From Labilibaculum sp041595635 (GTDB taxonomy: Bacteria > Bacteroidota > Bacteroidia > Bacteroidales > Marinifilaceae): DNA of 64,000 nucleotides. This document shows positions 24,884-34,078 of the stretch, in pieces. A program made the translations under genes and the position numbers. Below the pieces are notes generated by a model that was not told the origin of the DNA, made no database searches, and saw only the letters and a list, made by a program, of their open reading frames with translations. Location: positions 6,509 to 70,508 of the forward strand of contig NZ_JBFHJW010000016.1 in the NCBI RefSeq assembly GCF_041595635.1, read 5' to 3'. The stretch's first letter is position 1. Each line of letters starts with the position of its first letter.

Positions 24884-26170
24884 ATGAAGAATAAATCTAA
24901 GATTATTTTTTCGGCTCTTATTGTACTAGCTGGATTGTTTTCGACTCAATCTGTTAAAGCAACAGATGGTTATTTTGGAGTTGGATACGGTGCTCAAAAT
25001 AAAGGTCTCGCTGGGGCTGGTGTTGCATGGTATCAAAATTCTTTAATTAATGGTAATCCTGCTGGTCATGTTTTCTTGGGGAAACAATATCAGCTTGGGG
25101 TGGATTTTTTTAATCCTAACCGTGAATATACTGTTACAGGTAATCCTTCAGGCATGGATGGAACATTTGGTTTAACGCCAGGGACTGTGGAAAGTGATTC
25201 CAAACTATTTTTGATGCCTAGCATGGGTGCCAATTGGATGATTAACGAGAACAGTAGCTTCTCAGCAACTATATTTGGCAATGGAGGAATGAATACTGAT
25301 TATCCAACTCAGACATTCTACGACTCCAGTTCAGAAACGACTGGTGTTGATTTAGGGCAAATGTTCTTGGGATTGACTTATTCAAGAAAAATTGCCGAAA
25401 AACATAGTTTAGGTTTCACTGCACTATTGGCCTATCAATATTTTGAGGCTAAAGGCTTGTCTAGTTTTGCAGGTTATTCAAGTGCATCTACTAAACTGAG
25501 TGGGAATGGTCACGATAGTGCTCTTGGTTATGGTGTTCAGTTTGGTTACATGGGAGAGCTTGCTAAAGGTTTACATCTTGGGGCTAGTTACCAAACTATG
25601 CTTTATATGAGTGAATTTGATGATTATGCAGGTCTTTTTGCTGAGCAGGGCGATTTCAATATTCCATCTACATGGACTGTTGGTTTGGCTTATGAGATCA
25701 ATACAAATTGGGCAGTAATGGCTGATTTTAAAAGAATAAATTATACCGATGTTGCTGCAGTGTCTAATCCTATGGATTTTTCTTCTGCTCTTTTAGGTGA
25801 TGATGAAGGTTCAGGTTTCGGCTGGGAAGATATCAATGTATTAAAGTTTGGAGTTGAGTTTTCGGGTCTTAAATCATGGACGTTACGAGGAGGTTATTCT
25901 CATTGTGATCAACCAATTCAAGAGTCTGAGGTTATGTTTAATATTCTAGCTCCTGGTGTTATTGAAGATCACATTACTGTAGGTTGCTCAAAAACTTTAG
26001 GTGATTCAGGAAAAGCTCTTCACTTAGCATTGGTTTATGCATTGCCTGCAAGTGTAAAAGGATACAATCCTATGGATTTTGAATTTGATTCTGATATGAA
26101 TATGGTTCCAAATCAAACAATCGAGATTGAAATGAATCAAATAGAAGTGGAACTAGCATTCACTTTCTAG
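24884..26170 (+). CDS. OmpP1/FadL/TodX-family outer-membrane channel
   Basis: 428 residues. Signal peptide at 1-26 (ending QSVKA); mature start TDGYFGVGYGAQNKGLAGAG with the family NPAG motif soon after; a long beta-barrel with an aromatic C-terminal residue (AFTF). FadL-type barrels move hydrophobic compounds such as fatty acids or aromatics through the outer membrane. It has its own promoter and terminators on both sides. Its position right after the sulfur locus suggests, but does not prove, uptake of a hydrophobic sulfur form. Confidence 0.85.
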   Translation: MKNKSKIIFSALIVLAGLFSTQSVKATDGYFGVGYGAQNKGLAGAGVAWYQNSLINGNPAGHVFLGKQYQLGVDFFNPNREYTVTGNPSGMDGTFGLTPGTVESDSKLFLMPSMGANWMINENSSFSATIFGNGGMNTDYPTQTFYDSSSETTGVDLGQMFLGLTYSRKIAEKHSLGFTALLAYQYFEAKGLSSFAGYSSASTKLSGNGHDSALGYGVQFGYMGELAKGLHLGASYQTMLYMSEFDDYAGLFAEQGDFNIPSTWTVGLAYEINTNWAVMADFKRINYTDVAAVSNPMDFSSALLGDDEGSGFGWEDINVLKFGVEFSGLKSWTLRGGYSHCDQPIQESEVMFNILAPGVIEDHITVGCSKTLGDSGKALHLALVYALPASVKGYNPMDFEFDSDMNMVPNQTIEIEMNQIEVELAFTF

Positions 26171-26189
26171 AATAGTATATGTAAAATGT

Positions 26190-26221
26190 AAACGAGGTTC
26201 TCCTAATGGGAAACCTCGTTT
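26190..26221. terminator. Bidirectional terminator
   Basis: AAACGAGGTT (26190-26199) and AACCTCGTTT (26212-26221), 12-nt loop, followed by T on the plus strand. It separates convergent FadL-like and ATP-grasp genes. Confidence 0.8.
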
Positions 26222-26242
26222 TTTGTATATTTTTTTTAGAAA

Positions 26243-27283
26243 TTATACGTTGGTTTTTCTTGAAAATATGTGTTGCAATACTCCTTTAAACACAATTCGA
26301 AATGCTTCTGGTTTTACACCTAATTTTCTGTTCTCCTGACTAATGTCAAATATCAATCTCATGTGTTTAATTATTTCTTTGTAAGCTTTAAAAATGGAGT
26401 AGTCTGGGTCGTAAATGTGTGCTGGTTCTGAATTGGTTCCGTTTAATTCGATAATTTTAATGTTCTTGCCTTCATATAAATCGTCAAGGCTATTTACTTT
26501 TAAATCGAATCGGCCGTAGTAGTATCCGGTTAGGGGTTCGGCTATTTTCCTGAATACGGCAACTAATTCCTCGTTAATTAATTCTGTTCCATCTAAGAAT
26601 TTTGTTCCTCTGTTATGGTTTCCAATAGGCTCTAATTTATAGGTAATACCCGATGGAATAATTTGATTCCACTTTGATTTATACTTCTTTTTTAAATAGG
26701 AAATTCGGTTGTTTGCTCGCACGTTTTCTTTTACCAAATCACCAAATTTGGATTTCCCATTGCCTGATATTCGTAAAAATTCCTTTCTCACAACAGAAGT
26801 AATTCCATCATTTAAAGAAATCGGAAACCGATGGTAGAATATACCCAATTCAATACGATAATCAACAAATTCCTGAATAAGAAGATCGTCTTTTTGTGTT
26901 TGCAGAAATAAATCTAAATCAGAGATGCTATCTATTTTCTCAACTCCAATACCTCTTTCTCCAACATTTGGTTTGCAAACAATAGGAAAATCAAATTCAT
27001 GATTTTCCATCTTTTCGAGAATACCAGTGCTATTTTCTCCTTTTTTCGATAAAAAACCTTTTGGTGTGTATTTTTTGTCGATCATAGTAAGGATTTTCAT
27101 TTTGTCAATGCCGAAAGCTCCACCGAATTTCATGTTGGGGTTGGTAGCTGTGAAATAGGCAAATGAACCTGCCTTTAGAGCTAGGTAAACACCATATCCC
27201 AAAACAGGCAAATAAAAGATCCAGAATGGCCAATATTCAAAGTGAAACCATTTTGATAGAAAGAAAGGAAACTTCATTTTCAT
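26243..27283 (-). CDS. ATP-grasp protein, D-Ala-D-Ala ligase-like
   Basis: 346 residues. The N-terminal 50 residues are aromatic and hydrophobic (WPFWIFYLPVLGYGVYLAL, then FTATNPNM), likely a membrane-attached hairpin. ATP-grasp motifs follow: FPIVCKPNVGERGIGV (nucleotide lid), LLIQEFVDYRIELGIF and the metal site GRFDLKV...IIELNGTNSEPAHIYDP. Substrates are not known. The family makes carboxylate-amine bonds, and the envelope-like N-terminus points to cell-surface or lipid metabolism. It is monocistronic. It is not the housekeeping Ddl, which lacks the hydrophobic start. Confidence 0.78.
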   Translation of the reverse strand: MKMKFPFFLSKWFHFEYWPFWIFYLPVLGYGVYLALKAGSFAYFTATNPNMKFGGAFGIDKMKILTMIDKKYTPKGFLSKKGENSTGILEKMENHEFDFPIVCKPNVGERGIGVEKIDSISDLDLFLQTQKDDLLIQEFVDYRIELGIFYHRFPISLNDGITSVVRKEFLRISGNGKSKFGDLVKENVRANNRISYLKKKYKSKWNQIIPSGITYKLEPIGNHNRGTKFLDGTELINEELVAVFRKIAEPLTGYYYGRFDLKVNSLDDLYEGKNIKIIELNGTNSEPAHIYDPDYSIFKAYKEIIKHMRLIFDISQENRKLGVKPEAFRIVFKGVLQHIFSRKTNV

Positions 27284-27537
27284 ACGCTACAAGTAAGTAA
27301 TATATATTGATTCATGAAAATAATTATTCTGTAAGGGATGCATTTACCTTCGGGAAAATTGCCGGATGAAGTTAGCATTTTAGATTGAAAAACTATCCTG
27401 TAGTATTTATTCCTTTCGGGGAATTTATAATAAAATATGCTTTGTGAGTTATTCTGTTAGGTAGGTAGTAGTTGTGACTGTTAATATATTTACAAAAATC
27501 ACATCATGCAACTTTATTAATTATTCACAAAAAAAAA
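27284..27537. other. Spacer between ATP-grasp gene and pckA
   Basis: About 250 bases, AT-rich, without an ORF. It presumably carries the ATP-grasp promoter on the minus strand. No clear box was picked. Confidence 0.4.
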
Positions 27538-27551
27538 GCCTCTATTGAGGC
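27538..27551 (-). terminator. Terminator of pckA
   Basis: GCCTC (27538-27542), loop TATT, GAGGC (27547-27551), flanked by A and T runs of eight or more, so it works on the minus strand after pckA. Confidence 0.85.
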
Positions 27552-27569
27552 TTTTTTTTTGAGTGCAAT

Positions 27570-29228
27570 TTATTTTCCTGGACATTGAGAAATAATGGAA
27601 GGATCTATATTTTGCTTACCATAGGCTTCATCGAAATGATCAGAAAATTTTCGAGCAAGTTTTTCTGCTGTTTTTTGATAACCTTCTTTACTTTCCCATG
27701 TGTTAACAGGGTTTAATATTTCGCTAGGTACATTCTCACAAGCAATTGGGATGTTCAGGTGGAAAAGGTCGTAACTAACAAGATCGGTCTTGTCTAATTT
27801 GCCTTTTAAAGCAGCATCTACCATTGCTCTGGTATATTTTAATTTAATTCTGGAACCAGTGCCATAAGAACCCCCAATCCATCCGGTATTCAAAAGAAAA
27901 ACACTGGTATTGTGTTTTTCCATTTTTTGACCAAGCATTTCAGCATAAATATTCGGGTTGCAAGGCATAAAAGGTTGTCCAAAAAACCTCGAGAAGGTTG
28001 CTTGAGGTTCTGTAACTCCTGTTTCGGTACCTGCAAGTTTAGAAGTATATCCCATTAAAAACCATAGCATTGCTTGTTCCTTTGTCAGCTTTGAAATGGG
28101 AGGAATGATCCCGTAAGCATCAGCTGTCAGGAATAAGATTGTTGTAGGATGTCCTGATTTTGAGCTCTCCTTAATGTTAGTAAGAAAGGTAAGTGGATAA
28201 CTTGCTCTCGAATTAGGAGTGTATCTTTCATCGAAAAAATCAACAATACCATTGGGATAGACCATGGCATTCTCAATTATCGCACCATGCTTTTTGTAGT
28301 CTGCCTTATGCATAACAGCATGATATATTTCCGGTTCATTTTCCGGTTTGATGTCAATCATTTTGGCATAACATCCATTTTCAAAGTTGAATACACCATC
28401 ATCACTCCAACCATGTTCATCATCTCCTAGCAAAGCTCTGTTTGGATCTGCTGATAGGGTAGTTTTACCCGTTCCTGAAAGTCCTAATAATAATGCCGAG
28501 CTGCCTTTGGGGCCTTCGTTTGCAGAACAATGCAAGGGAAGAACCCCTCTTAATGGAAGGTAATAGTTCATTACCGTAAACATTAACTTCTTCATACTTC
28601 CCATATAGGAAGAACCGATAATAATTCCAATTTTCTTATCCAAGTCAGCTACTACGCATATGTCCGAAGTCTCACCATTAGGTAGTTCTCTTAGCAGTCC
28701 TTTGTATCGACTTTTATCTAGTTTATCTTTCGGAAAAGCAATTAAAAAGAACTCTTCATCGGCAAAAATAGATTGATTAATATCCTTAGGTATGGGTCGA
28801 AACATATTGTCGGCAAATACCTGACTTAGGGCTTGATTTGTAATGGTTTTTACAGGAAGTGCATATTTAGAATCAGCTCCAATTACTCTGTCTGTCGTAA
28901 ATATGGTTTCTTTCTCAGCCATTAATTTTAAGGCATCTTCAAAAATTAATTCAAAGGTCTCCGGATTCATGGCGATATTGTTGGGCGAAGACCAGTCAAT
29001 GTTCGATTGACTTTCAGGATTTTTTACAATATAAGTATCCTTAGGACTTCTTCCTGTTGATTCGGCAGGAGTCCAAGTGGCTAATGTTCCATTTTGGGTT
29101 AACATGGCCTCTTTATTAGCTAAAGCTTCCGAAATAAGACTCTCTCTTAATGGATTTTCTTTAAGGTTTGAATGCAGTTGAATTGATTTTTTTAAATCCT
29201 CAATCATGTTAATTTCAATATCGTTCAT
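27570..29228 (-). CDS. pckA: Phosphoenolpyruvate carboxykinase (ATP)
   Basis: Interconverts oxaloacetate and phosphoenolpyruvate with ATP/ADP. In fermenting Bacteroidota it often runs toward CO2 fixation. The kinase-1a loop GLSGTGKT is at 249-256 (K255). The metal-binding LLGDDEHGWSDDGVFNFE follows. Also visible are TWTPAESTGRSPKDTYIV (substrate Arg region) and GWIGGSYGTGSRIKL. At 552 residues it is slightly long; M8 is an alternative start. The ATP rather than GTP class is clear. A TAAATTTG box on the minus strand lies about 25 bases upstream. Confidence 0.96.
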   Translation of the reverse strand: MNDIEINMIEDLKKSIQLHSNLKENPLRESLISEALANKEAMLTQNGTLATWTPAESTGRSPKDTYIVKNPESQSNIDWSSPNNIAMNPETFELIFEDALKLMAEKETIFTTDRVIGADSKYALPVKTITNQALSQVFADNMFRPIPKDINQSIFADEEFFLIAFPKDKLDKSRYKGLLRELPNGETSDICVVADLDKKIGIIIGSSYMGSMKKLMFTVMNYYLPLRGVLPLHCSANEGPKGSSALLLGLSGTGKTTLSADPNRALLGDDEHGWSDDGVFNFENGCYAKMIDIKPENEPEIYHAVMHKADYKKHGAIIENAMVYPNGIVDFFDERYTPNSRASYPLTFLTNIKESSKSGHPTTILFLTADAYGIIPPISKLTKEQAMLWFLMGYTSKLAGTETGVTEPQATFSRFFGQPFMPCNPNIYAEMLGQKMEKHNTSVFLLNTGWIGGSYGTGSRIKLKYTRAMVDAALKGKLDKTDLVSYDLFHLNIPIACENVPSEILNPVNTWESKEGYQKTAEKLARKFSDHFDEAYGKQNIDPSIISQCPGK

Positions 29229-29253
29229 ACAACATTATTTAAAGTTTGATATC

Positions 29254-29261
29254 CAAATTTA
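29254..29261 (-). promoter_or_regulatory. Candidate -7 box of pckA
   Basis: TAAATTTG on the minus strand (TAnnTTTG consensus), 25 bases upstream of the pckA start. No -33 element is obvious. Confidence 0.45.
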
Positions 29262-29552
29262 TCATTATATACAGATTTTTCCTATTATTCGGATATTAAT
29301 TTCAGAATTTTGTTGTGCTATCTTCCTGAAGGGATTTGTGTGTTTGTAATGAGTGTGTGTAATTAAAGATGGTTTATTAGTAGGGTATTACATTTAACCT
29401 TTTGTTGTAGTTATTGATAGTGACTAAAGATGGGGTTTATGGGGCAAACGTTTGTGGTCGAGAAGTTATAGTAAACAGAAAATATAAACATAAAAAATTA
29501 AAATGCTATGTTTGTCTGGTTTTGTAATTCACATAAGTTATTTACACAAAAA
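29262..29552. other. Spacer between pckA and xerD
   Basis: About 290 bases with no ORF. It contains the 10-bp perfect palindrome CAAACGTTTG (29445-29454), of the kind bound by LacI-type regulators, but about 215 bases from the pckA start. Nothing else is recognised. Confidence 0.35.
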
Positions 29553-29581
29553 AACCTTCAAAAGTCGAGCTTTTGAAGGTT
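29553..29581. terminator. Terminator after xerD
   Basis: AACCTTCAAAAG (29553-29564) and CTTTTGAAGGTT (29570-29581) with a 5-nt loop and A/T runs on both sides. It acts for xerD on the minus strand. Confidence 0.85.
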
Positions 29582-29639
29582 TTTTGTGTTTTTAAACGAA
29601 ACCCACTACCTGTTGTCAATAATGGCTTCCGTATTCAAA

Positions 29640-30545
29640 TTAATCTTTAGATCTGGGATGGAAATTTTTAATTGTTTCCTTTAGATATTCTCTGTCCAAG
29701 TGAGTGTATATTTCTGTTGTTAGGATTGATTCGTGTCCTAACATTTCCTGTACGGCTCTTAAATCGGCACCACCGTCAACCAAATGAGAGGCGAAAGAGT
29801 GACGGAAAGTGTGAGGAGAAACATTTTTCTTCAAACCAACTTTTTTCGATAGATTTTTAATAATTGTAAAAATCATTACACGAGAAAGTTTACGTCCTCT
29901 ACGGTTTAAGAAAAGAATATCTTCACTATCCTTATCGATATTTAATTTGACGCGGTAACTTTTAAGATAAAGTTTAATTTCTTTTTTTGCTTTTTTTCCA
30001 ATTGGAATTAAACGCTCTTTGTTTCCTTTTCCATGAATTTTAATAAAACCCATTCTAAAATGTAAATTAGAAACACGTAAGTCGATTAATTCAGATACTC
30101 GCAAACCACAAGAATATAGTGTTTCAAGAATAGCTCTATTTCTTTGGCCTTCCGCTTTATTCATGTCTACAGCTTTCACCAAAATATCTATTTCGTCGGT
30201 GGTAAGAGTATCTGGTAGTTTACGGCCAATTTTTGGTGCTTCTAACAAAGCTGTTGGATTTTTTTCGATAATTTCTTCTAATAGTAAGTATTTAAAGAAA
30301 GCCTTGATACCAGAAATAACACGAGCTTGAGTTCTAGGGCTTGTTCCTGCATCGTTAATCCATGCTACAAAATCTTTTAAGTTCTGAAGAACCACAGCTT
30401 CAGGAGCTACGTCTAAGTTCTTTTCACGAAAAAAGGTCGTTAATTTAGTAATGTCATTGATGTAAGCATCTACTGAATTCTTAGAGAGGTTCTTCTCTAG
30501 AGTTAAGTAGGTCTTAAAATTTTCAATTGTTGTTGTCCATTTCAT
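29640..30545 (-). CDS. xerD: Tyrosine recombinase XerD
   Basis: Site-specific recombinase that resolves chromosome dimers at dif together with XerC. The catalytic set is complete: R149 (CGLRVSEL), K173 (HGKGNKER), H245 and R248 (HTFRHS), H271 (LGHES) and Y280 (EIYTHLD). The N-terminal SAM-like DNA-binding domain covers 1-100. Normal length of 301 residues. Housekeeping rather than mobile: no attachment site, phage gene or repeat lies around it. Single-gene unit. Confidence 0.92.
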   Translation of the reverse strand: MKWTTTIENFKTYLTLEKNLSKNSVDAYINDITKLTTFFREKNLDVAPEAVVLQNLKDFVAWINDAGTSPRTQARVISGIKAFFKYLLLEEIIEKNPTALLEAPKIGRKLPDTLTTDEIDILVKAVDMNKAEGQRNRAILETLYSCGLRVSELIDLRVSNLHFRMGFIKIHGKGNKERLIPIGKKAKKEIKLYLKSYRVKLNIDKDSEDILFLNRRGRKLSRVMIFTIIKNLSKKVGLKKNVSPHTFRHSFASHLVDGGADLRAVQEMLGHESILTTEIYTHLDREYLKETIKNFHPRSKD

Positions 30546-30728
30546 TTTATTCAGTTTTTAGTATGTAGTTTTTTGTAAGTAATCCTATAATTATTATTAG
30601 TTTTACTCAACTAGCAATAATATACGAAATCTTTATGATAATACATGAGTGCAATTTAGAAAAATATTACGTAAGGTGATAATTTTTAAAAGTACTCTTT
30701 ATGTTTAACCTTAAAATCTTTTGATAAG

Positions 30729-31160
30729 ATGAATTTTTTGATCATTAACGGGCCTAACCTTAACTTGCTTGGAACCCGCGAAAAATCTATATATGGAGAG
30801 GTTTCTTTTGAAACTTATTTTGAACAATTAAGGAAGGTATATAGTAAAATTACATTGGAATATTATCAGTCTAATATTGAAGGTGAATTGATAAATGAAA
30901 TACACCGTGTAGGTTTTAGTTATGATGGAATTATACTGAACGCAGGTGCTTATACTCATACTTCTATAGCCCTTGCAGATGCTATATCTGCTGTAAACAT
31001 TCCAGTTGTAGAAGTGCATATTTCTAATGTGCATAAAAGAGAAGAAATTCGCCATGTTACCATGATTGGTAAGGCTTGTTTGGGTACCATTTCAGGTTTT
31101 GGCCTTGATTCATATCGCCTAGGTCTTGAAGGATTGTTGAGATATTGTGACAAAGGTTAA
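30729..31160 (+). CDS. aroQ: 3-dehydroquinate dehydratase, type II
   Basis: Dehydrates 3-dehydroquinate to 3-dehydroshikimate in the shikimate pathway. The family start NGPNLNLLGTRE (7-18) includes the active-site Arg17, and Tyr22 of SIYG is the catalytic Tyr. ILNAGAYTHTSIALADAI and EVHISNVHKREEIRH follow. 143 residues, the dodecameric class II size. Divergent from xerD, upstream of pyk. Confidence 0.95.
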   Translation: MNFLIINGPNLNLLGTREKSIYGEVSFETYFEQLRKVYSKITLEYYQSNIEGELINEIHRVGFSYDGIILNAGAYTHTSIALADAISAVNIPVVEVHISNVHKREEIRHVTMIGKACLGTISGFGLDSYRLGLEGLLRYCDKG

Positions 31161-31246
31161 TTTATTTTTGATAAATGATATTTTCGGTGTGTTTAATATT
31201 ATTGGAACTTGTTACTAGCTTTTTAAGTTGATTTTAAGAATTTAAG

Positions 31247-31254
31247 TATCTTTG
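31247..31254 (+). promoter_or_regulatory. Candidate -7 box of pyk
   Basis: TATCTTTG fits TAnnTTTG, with TTG at 31228-31230 as a possible -33 element (16-base spacer). It is 33 bases before the pyk ATG. Confidence 0.55.
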
Positions 31255-31287
31255 CATTGCCAAAACTAAAATTGAAAGAGTTACTAG

Positions 31288-32703
31288 ATGAAGAAGCACA
31301 CGAAAATTATTGCAACGATTTCAGACAAAAAATGTGACGTTGAATTTTTGACACAGTTGTTTGAAGAGGGAATGAATGTAGTTCGATTAAACACAGCTCA
31401 TCAAACTCATGATGATGCAATGAAGGTTATTAAGAACGTAAGAAAAGTGTCCGATCGGATTGCTTTACTTGTAGATACGAAAGGACCTGAAATTAGAACT
31501 ACTTGTATTGAAGAGGATATTCACCTTAAAAAAGGTGATATTATTAAGATGAAGGGAAATGATGATCTTCCATGTTCTGACTTATGTATTAAAGTTAGTT
31601 ACGAAGGTTTTGTTGCTGATATCGAAGTTGGGAAAAAGATCCTTATCGATGATGGTGAATTGGAACTATTGGTAATTGACAAGAATGAGGAGTTTTTGAC
31701 GGTTCAAGCACAAAATGGAGGACCTGTAAAAAATCGAAAAAGTATCAATGTTCCTGGTGTGTCAATTAATTTACCTTCTTTAAGTCCTAAGGATGTTGAT
31801 TTTATCCATTTTGCAACTAAGCAAGATATAGATTTTATTGCACATTCATTTGTACGTAACAAAAAGGATGTTCAACAGATTCAAAATATCTTAGATCAAG
31901 AGAATTCAGAGATTAAAATCATTGCAAAAATTGAAAACCAGGAAGGTGTTGATAATATTGATGAAATACTAGATCACGTTTATGGTGTAATGGTTGCACG
32001 CGGCGATTTAGCAATTGAGATTCCTGCTGAAAAAATTCCTGTAATTCAGCGAAAGATTGTTCGCAAGTGCATTGAGCAGAAAAAGCCTGTGATTATTGCG
32101 ACTCAAATGCTTCACTCAATGATTAACAACCCTCGTCCAACCAGGGCTGAAGTGAGTGATGTTGCCAATGCGATTTACAACAGAACTGATGCGATCATGT
32201 TAAGTGGTGAAACTGCTTACGGAGATTATGCAGTTGATGCTGTAAGAGTAATGGAGTCGGTAGCCATTGAAGTAGAAAAAGAATTGTTTCCTGATACTCG
32301 TAAAAACTTTGTGCGAGTAGATCAAAAATTACCTATTATTTTAGCCCGTTCAGCGGTTAAAGCTTCTCAGTCGTTGCCAGTTAAAGGTATAGTAACTGAT
32401 ACGTTAACAGGAAGAACAGGTAGATATCTTTCAGCATACCGGGGTACTGCACCTGTGTTTGCTCTTTGTTACTCCAAGAGAGTGATGCGCGAGTTAGCAT
32501 TGTCCTACGGGGTGGAAGCTGGATACCATAAGTTACTAGATTCTCGAGATGAATATGTGAAACAATCTATGTATTCTTTAATGGAACAGGGTAATTTTAC
32601 CAGTGAAGATTTGGTGATAATTCTGGGTGGTAGCTTTGGTCCTTCGAAAGGAGTTTCCTTTATGGAAATTAGTAAAGTTGATCAGTTAACCCATAAAGTA
32701 TAA
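31288..32703 (+). CDS. pyk: Pyruvate kinase
   Basis: Transfers phosphate from phosphoenolpyruvate to ADP. Recognisable parts: KIIATISDKKCDVEFL with NVVRLNTAHQT, DTKGPEIRT, AKIEN (K214 catalytic, E216), VARGDLA (D240) and ATQMLHSMINNPRPTRAE with SGETAYG. The N-terminus has TISDKK where most enzymes have TIGPAS, as in other Bacteroidota enzymes I know. 471 residues with all three domains. Own promoter and terminator. Confidence 0.95.
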   Translation: MKKHTKIIATISDKKCDVEFLTQLFEEGMNVVRLNTAHQTHDDAMKVIKNVRKVSDRIALLVDTKGPEIRTTCIEEDIHLKKGDIIKMKGNDDLPCSDLCIKVSYEGFVADIEVGKKILIDDGELELLVIDKNEEFLTVQAQNGGPVKNRKSINVPGVSINLPSLSPKDVDFIHFATKQDIDFIAHSFVRNKKDVQQIQNILDQENSEIKIIAKIENQEGVDNIDEILDHVYGVMVARGDLAIEIPAEKIPVIQRKIVRKCIEQKKPVIIATQMLHSMINNPRPTRAEVSDVANAIYNRTDAIMLSGETAYGDYAVDAVRVMESVAIEVEKELFPDTRKNFVRVDQKLPIILARSAVKASQSLPVKGIVTDTLTGRTGRYLSAYRGTAPVFALCYSKRVMRELALSYGVEAGYHKLLDSRDEYVKQSMYSLMEQGNFTSEDLVIILGGSFGPSKGVSFMEISKVDQLTHKV

Positions 32704-32720
32704 AAATAAGTTGTAGATAA

Positions 32721-32751
32721 AAAAATGCGAATTGTAATGATTCGCATTTTT
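32721..32751. terminator. Terminator between pyk and membrane-protein gene
   Basis: AAAAATGCGAAT (32721-32732) and ATTCGCATTTTT (32740-32751), 7-nt loop, then more T. It serves both convergent genes. Confidence 0.85.
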
Positions 32752-32757
32752 TTTTGT

Positions 32758-33321
32758 TTAGTAACGAGTGCAAATAAGAACCAGTGCTATTCCTATACCA
32801 ATTCCTGTAAGTACTAAATTAAAGCTTCTTCGTTCAGTTTTAAATATGAGCATCAGCAGTGAAGAAAGAAGTAAACTGGAAAATGAAATTAGAAAATAGG
32901 AGACAGTAGCTCCTAAATTGTATCCCACAAACGGATAGAGCGAAAAGCTGTTGCCGTAATTATTTTTATAGTGCATATTGATACCTATACCAAGCACGAT
33001 TCCAATTAAGGCAAAGAAATTATATCGTATGGTTGAGGCTGAGCTCGAGCCGCTTAGTAGATTTTGAATTCCGAGTAAGAGAATCGAAATGGCTAGTAGG
33101 AGTTTAACGTTTATGGATGATAAATGGATGATTGAAAAATTGCAAAGAAGCAAACCAACAATGGAACCTACTACCAAAGCAAACAAAAGAGAGAAATAGG
33201 CTTTCAGATCTTTTAACTGGAATGTGATTCCAAACAATATCAATAGTATGAATAGTTCAAAAGATGAGAGTGAAACTAAATGGTATAGTGCTGACTCGAA
33301 GCTGGATAGAATTGTGTTCAT
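32758..33321 (-). CDS. Membrane protein of unknown function
   Basis: 187 residues with about five to six hydrophobic helices (for example LFILLILFGITF and VVGSIVGLLL). No family is recognised and there is no charged motif in the helices. It is the last gene of a three-gene minus-strand run, 7 bases after the acyl-ACP thioesterase, so a role at the membrane alongside the thioesterase or DUF4105 protein is possible. Confidence 0.6.
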   Translation of the reverse strand: MNTILSSFESALYHLVSLSSFELFILLILFGITFQLKDLKAYFSLLFALVVGSIVGLLLCNFSIIHLSSINVKLLLAISILLLGIQNLLSGSSSASTIRYNFFALIGIVLGIGINMHYKNNYGNSFSLYPFVGYNLGATVSYFLISFSSLLLSSLLMLIFKTERRSFNLVLTGIGIGIALVLICTRY

Positions 33322-33328
33322 GTTTTAT

Positions 33329-34078
33329 TTATTTCCAATGTATAATTGTACGACAATTTTCAATATTTGTGCCTTTTGTTTTGATGATGATCTGCGACGT
33401 GGAATCTTGTGTCAGGTTATATAGTTCGAGTATCTGATCGAGTTTTGCTTCGTGCAAATAATTTATTTCTAATTCTTTAATCGTTTTTCCTTTTTTGATT
33501 TCGGGAAGACAGGAGTCAATAGCCCATTTGACGTATTTTACGTTATTTACATGTTGATAAAAATCTATATCACTGTAGTGAATATGGATGTCCTCTATGT
33601 ACGTAGCGTTTTTAATCGTTGGTATTTTCGATAAGCTGCCACCATTGATTGGGTTTTCGGAGTTGATTGGCATTTTGGCTACGATTTCTTGGGGGCGAAT
33701 TAGTCTTTTGGTTTTGGTATTGAAAACCAACCATGCCGAGCTTCCTTGCGCAATTACGTCACCTGTTTTGTTGTAGATTCTGAATTCACGATTTCCAAAC
33801 AAACCATCCGTGCCAACCGACCAGGTTTCAATATCAATACAATCTTTCCATTTAGCAGTATCAAATATTTGAATTTTTAATCTGGATAAAATCCAAGATA
33901 AATTATTAGTTTTTAAATCATCTATTCCCTGATGGATTAAATCTGCGTGATGTCCTGCAATTTCCTGAAAGTAATTGCAAATGCTTGTGAGTTTTGCATT
34001 TCCTTGTAGGTCAGAGTCGAAGGAACCAATATGGAAGCGCTCTCGGTGCTTTCTGATGTCGGTATTTGAAGTGCTCAT
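33329..34078 (-). CDS. Acyl-ACP thioesterase
   Basis: 249 residues, two hot-dog domains of the acyl-ACP thioesterase family (FatA/FatB-like). N-terminal domain includes KHRERFHIGSFDSD and IFDTAKWKDCIDIETWSVG. The C-terminal domain has IDFYQHVNNVKYVKWAID. The family releases free fatty acids from acyl carrier protein in the cytosol. It starts immediately after the stop of the DUF4105 gene (TAAATG), so the two are translationally coupled. Confidence 0.85.
   Translation of the reverse strand: MSTSNTDIRKHRERFHIGSFDSDLQGNAKLTSICNYFQEIAGHHADLIHQGIDDLKTNNLSWILSRLKIQIFDTAKWKDCIDIETWSVGTDGLFGNREFRIYNKTGDVIAQGSSAWLVFNTKTKRLIRPQEIVAKMPINSENPINGGSLSKIPTIKNATYIEDIHIHYSDIDFYQHVNNVKYVKWAIDSCLPEIKKGKTIKELEINYLHEAKLDQILELYNLTQDSTSQIIIKTKGTNIENCRTIIHWK

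Noticed and set aside
29640..30545. Integrase of a mobile element
   Set aside because: The protein is housekeeping XerD: full catalytic set, normal length, no attachment site or cargo genes.
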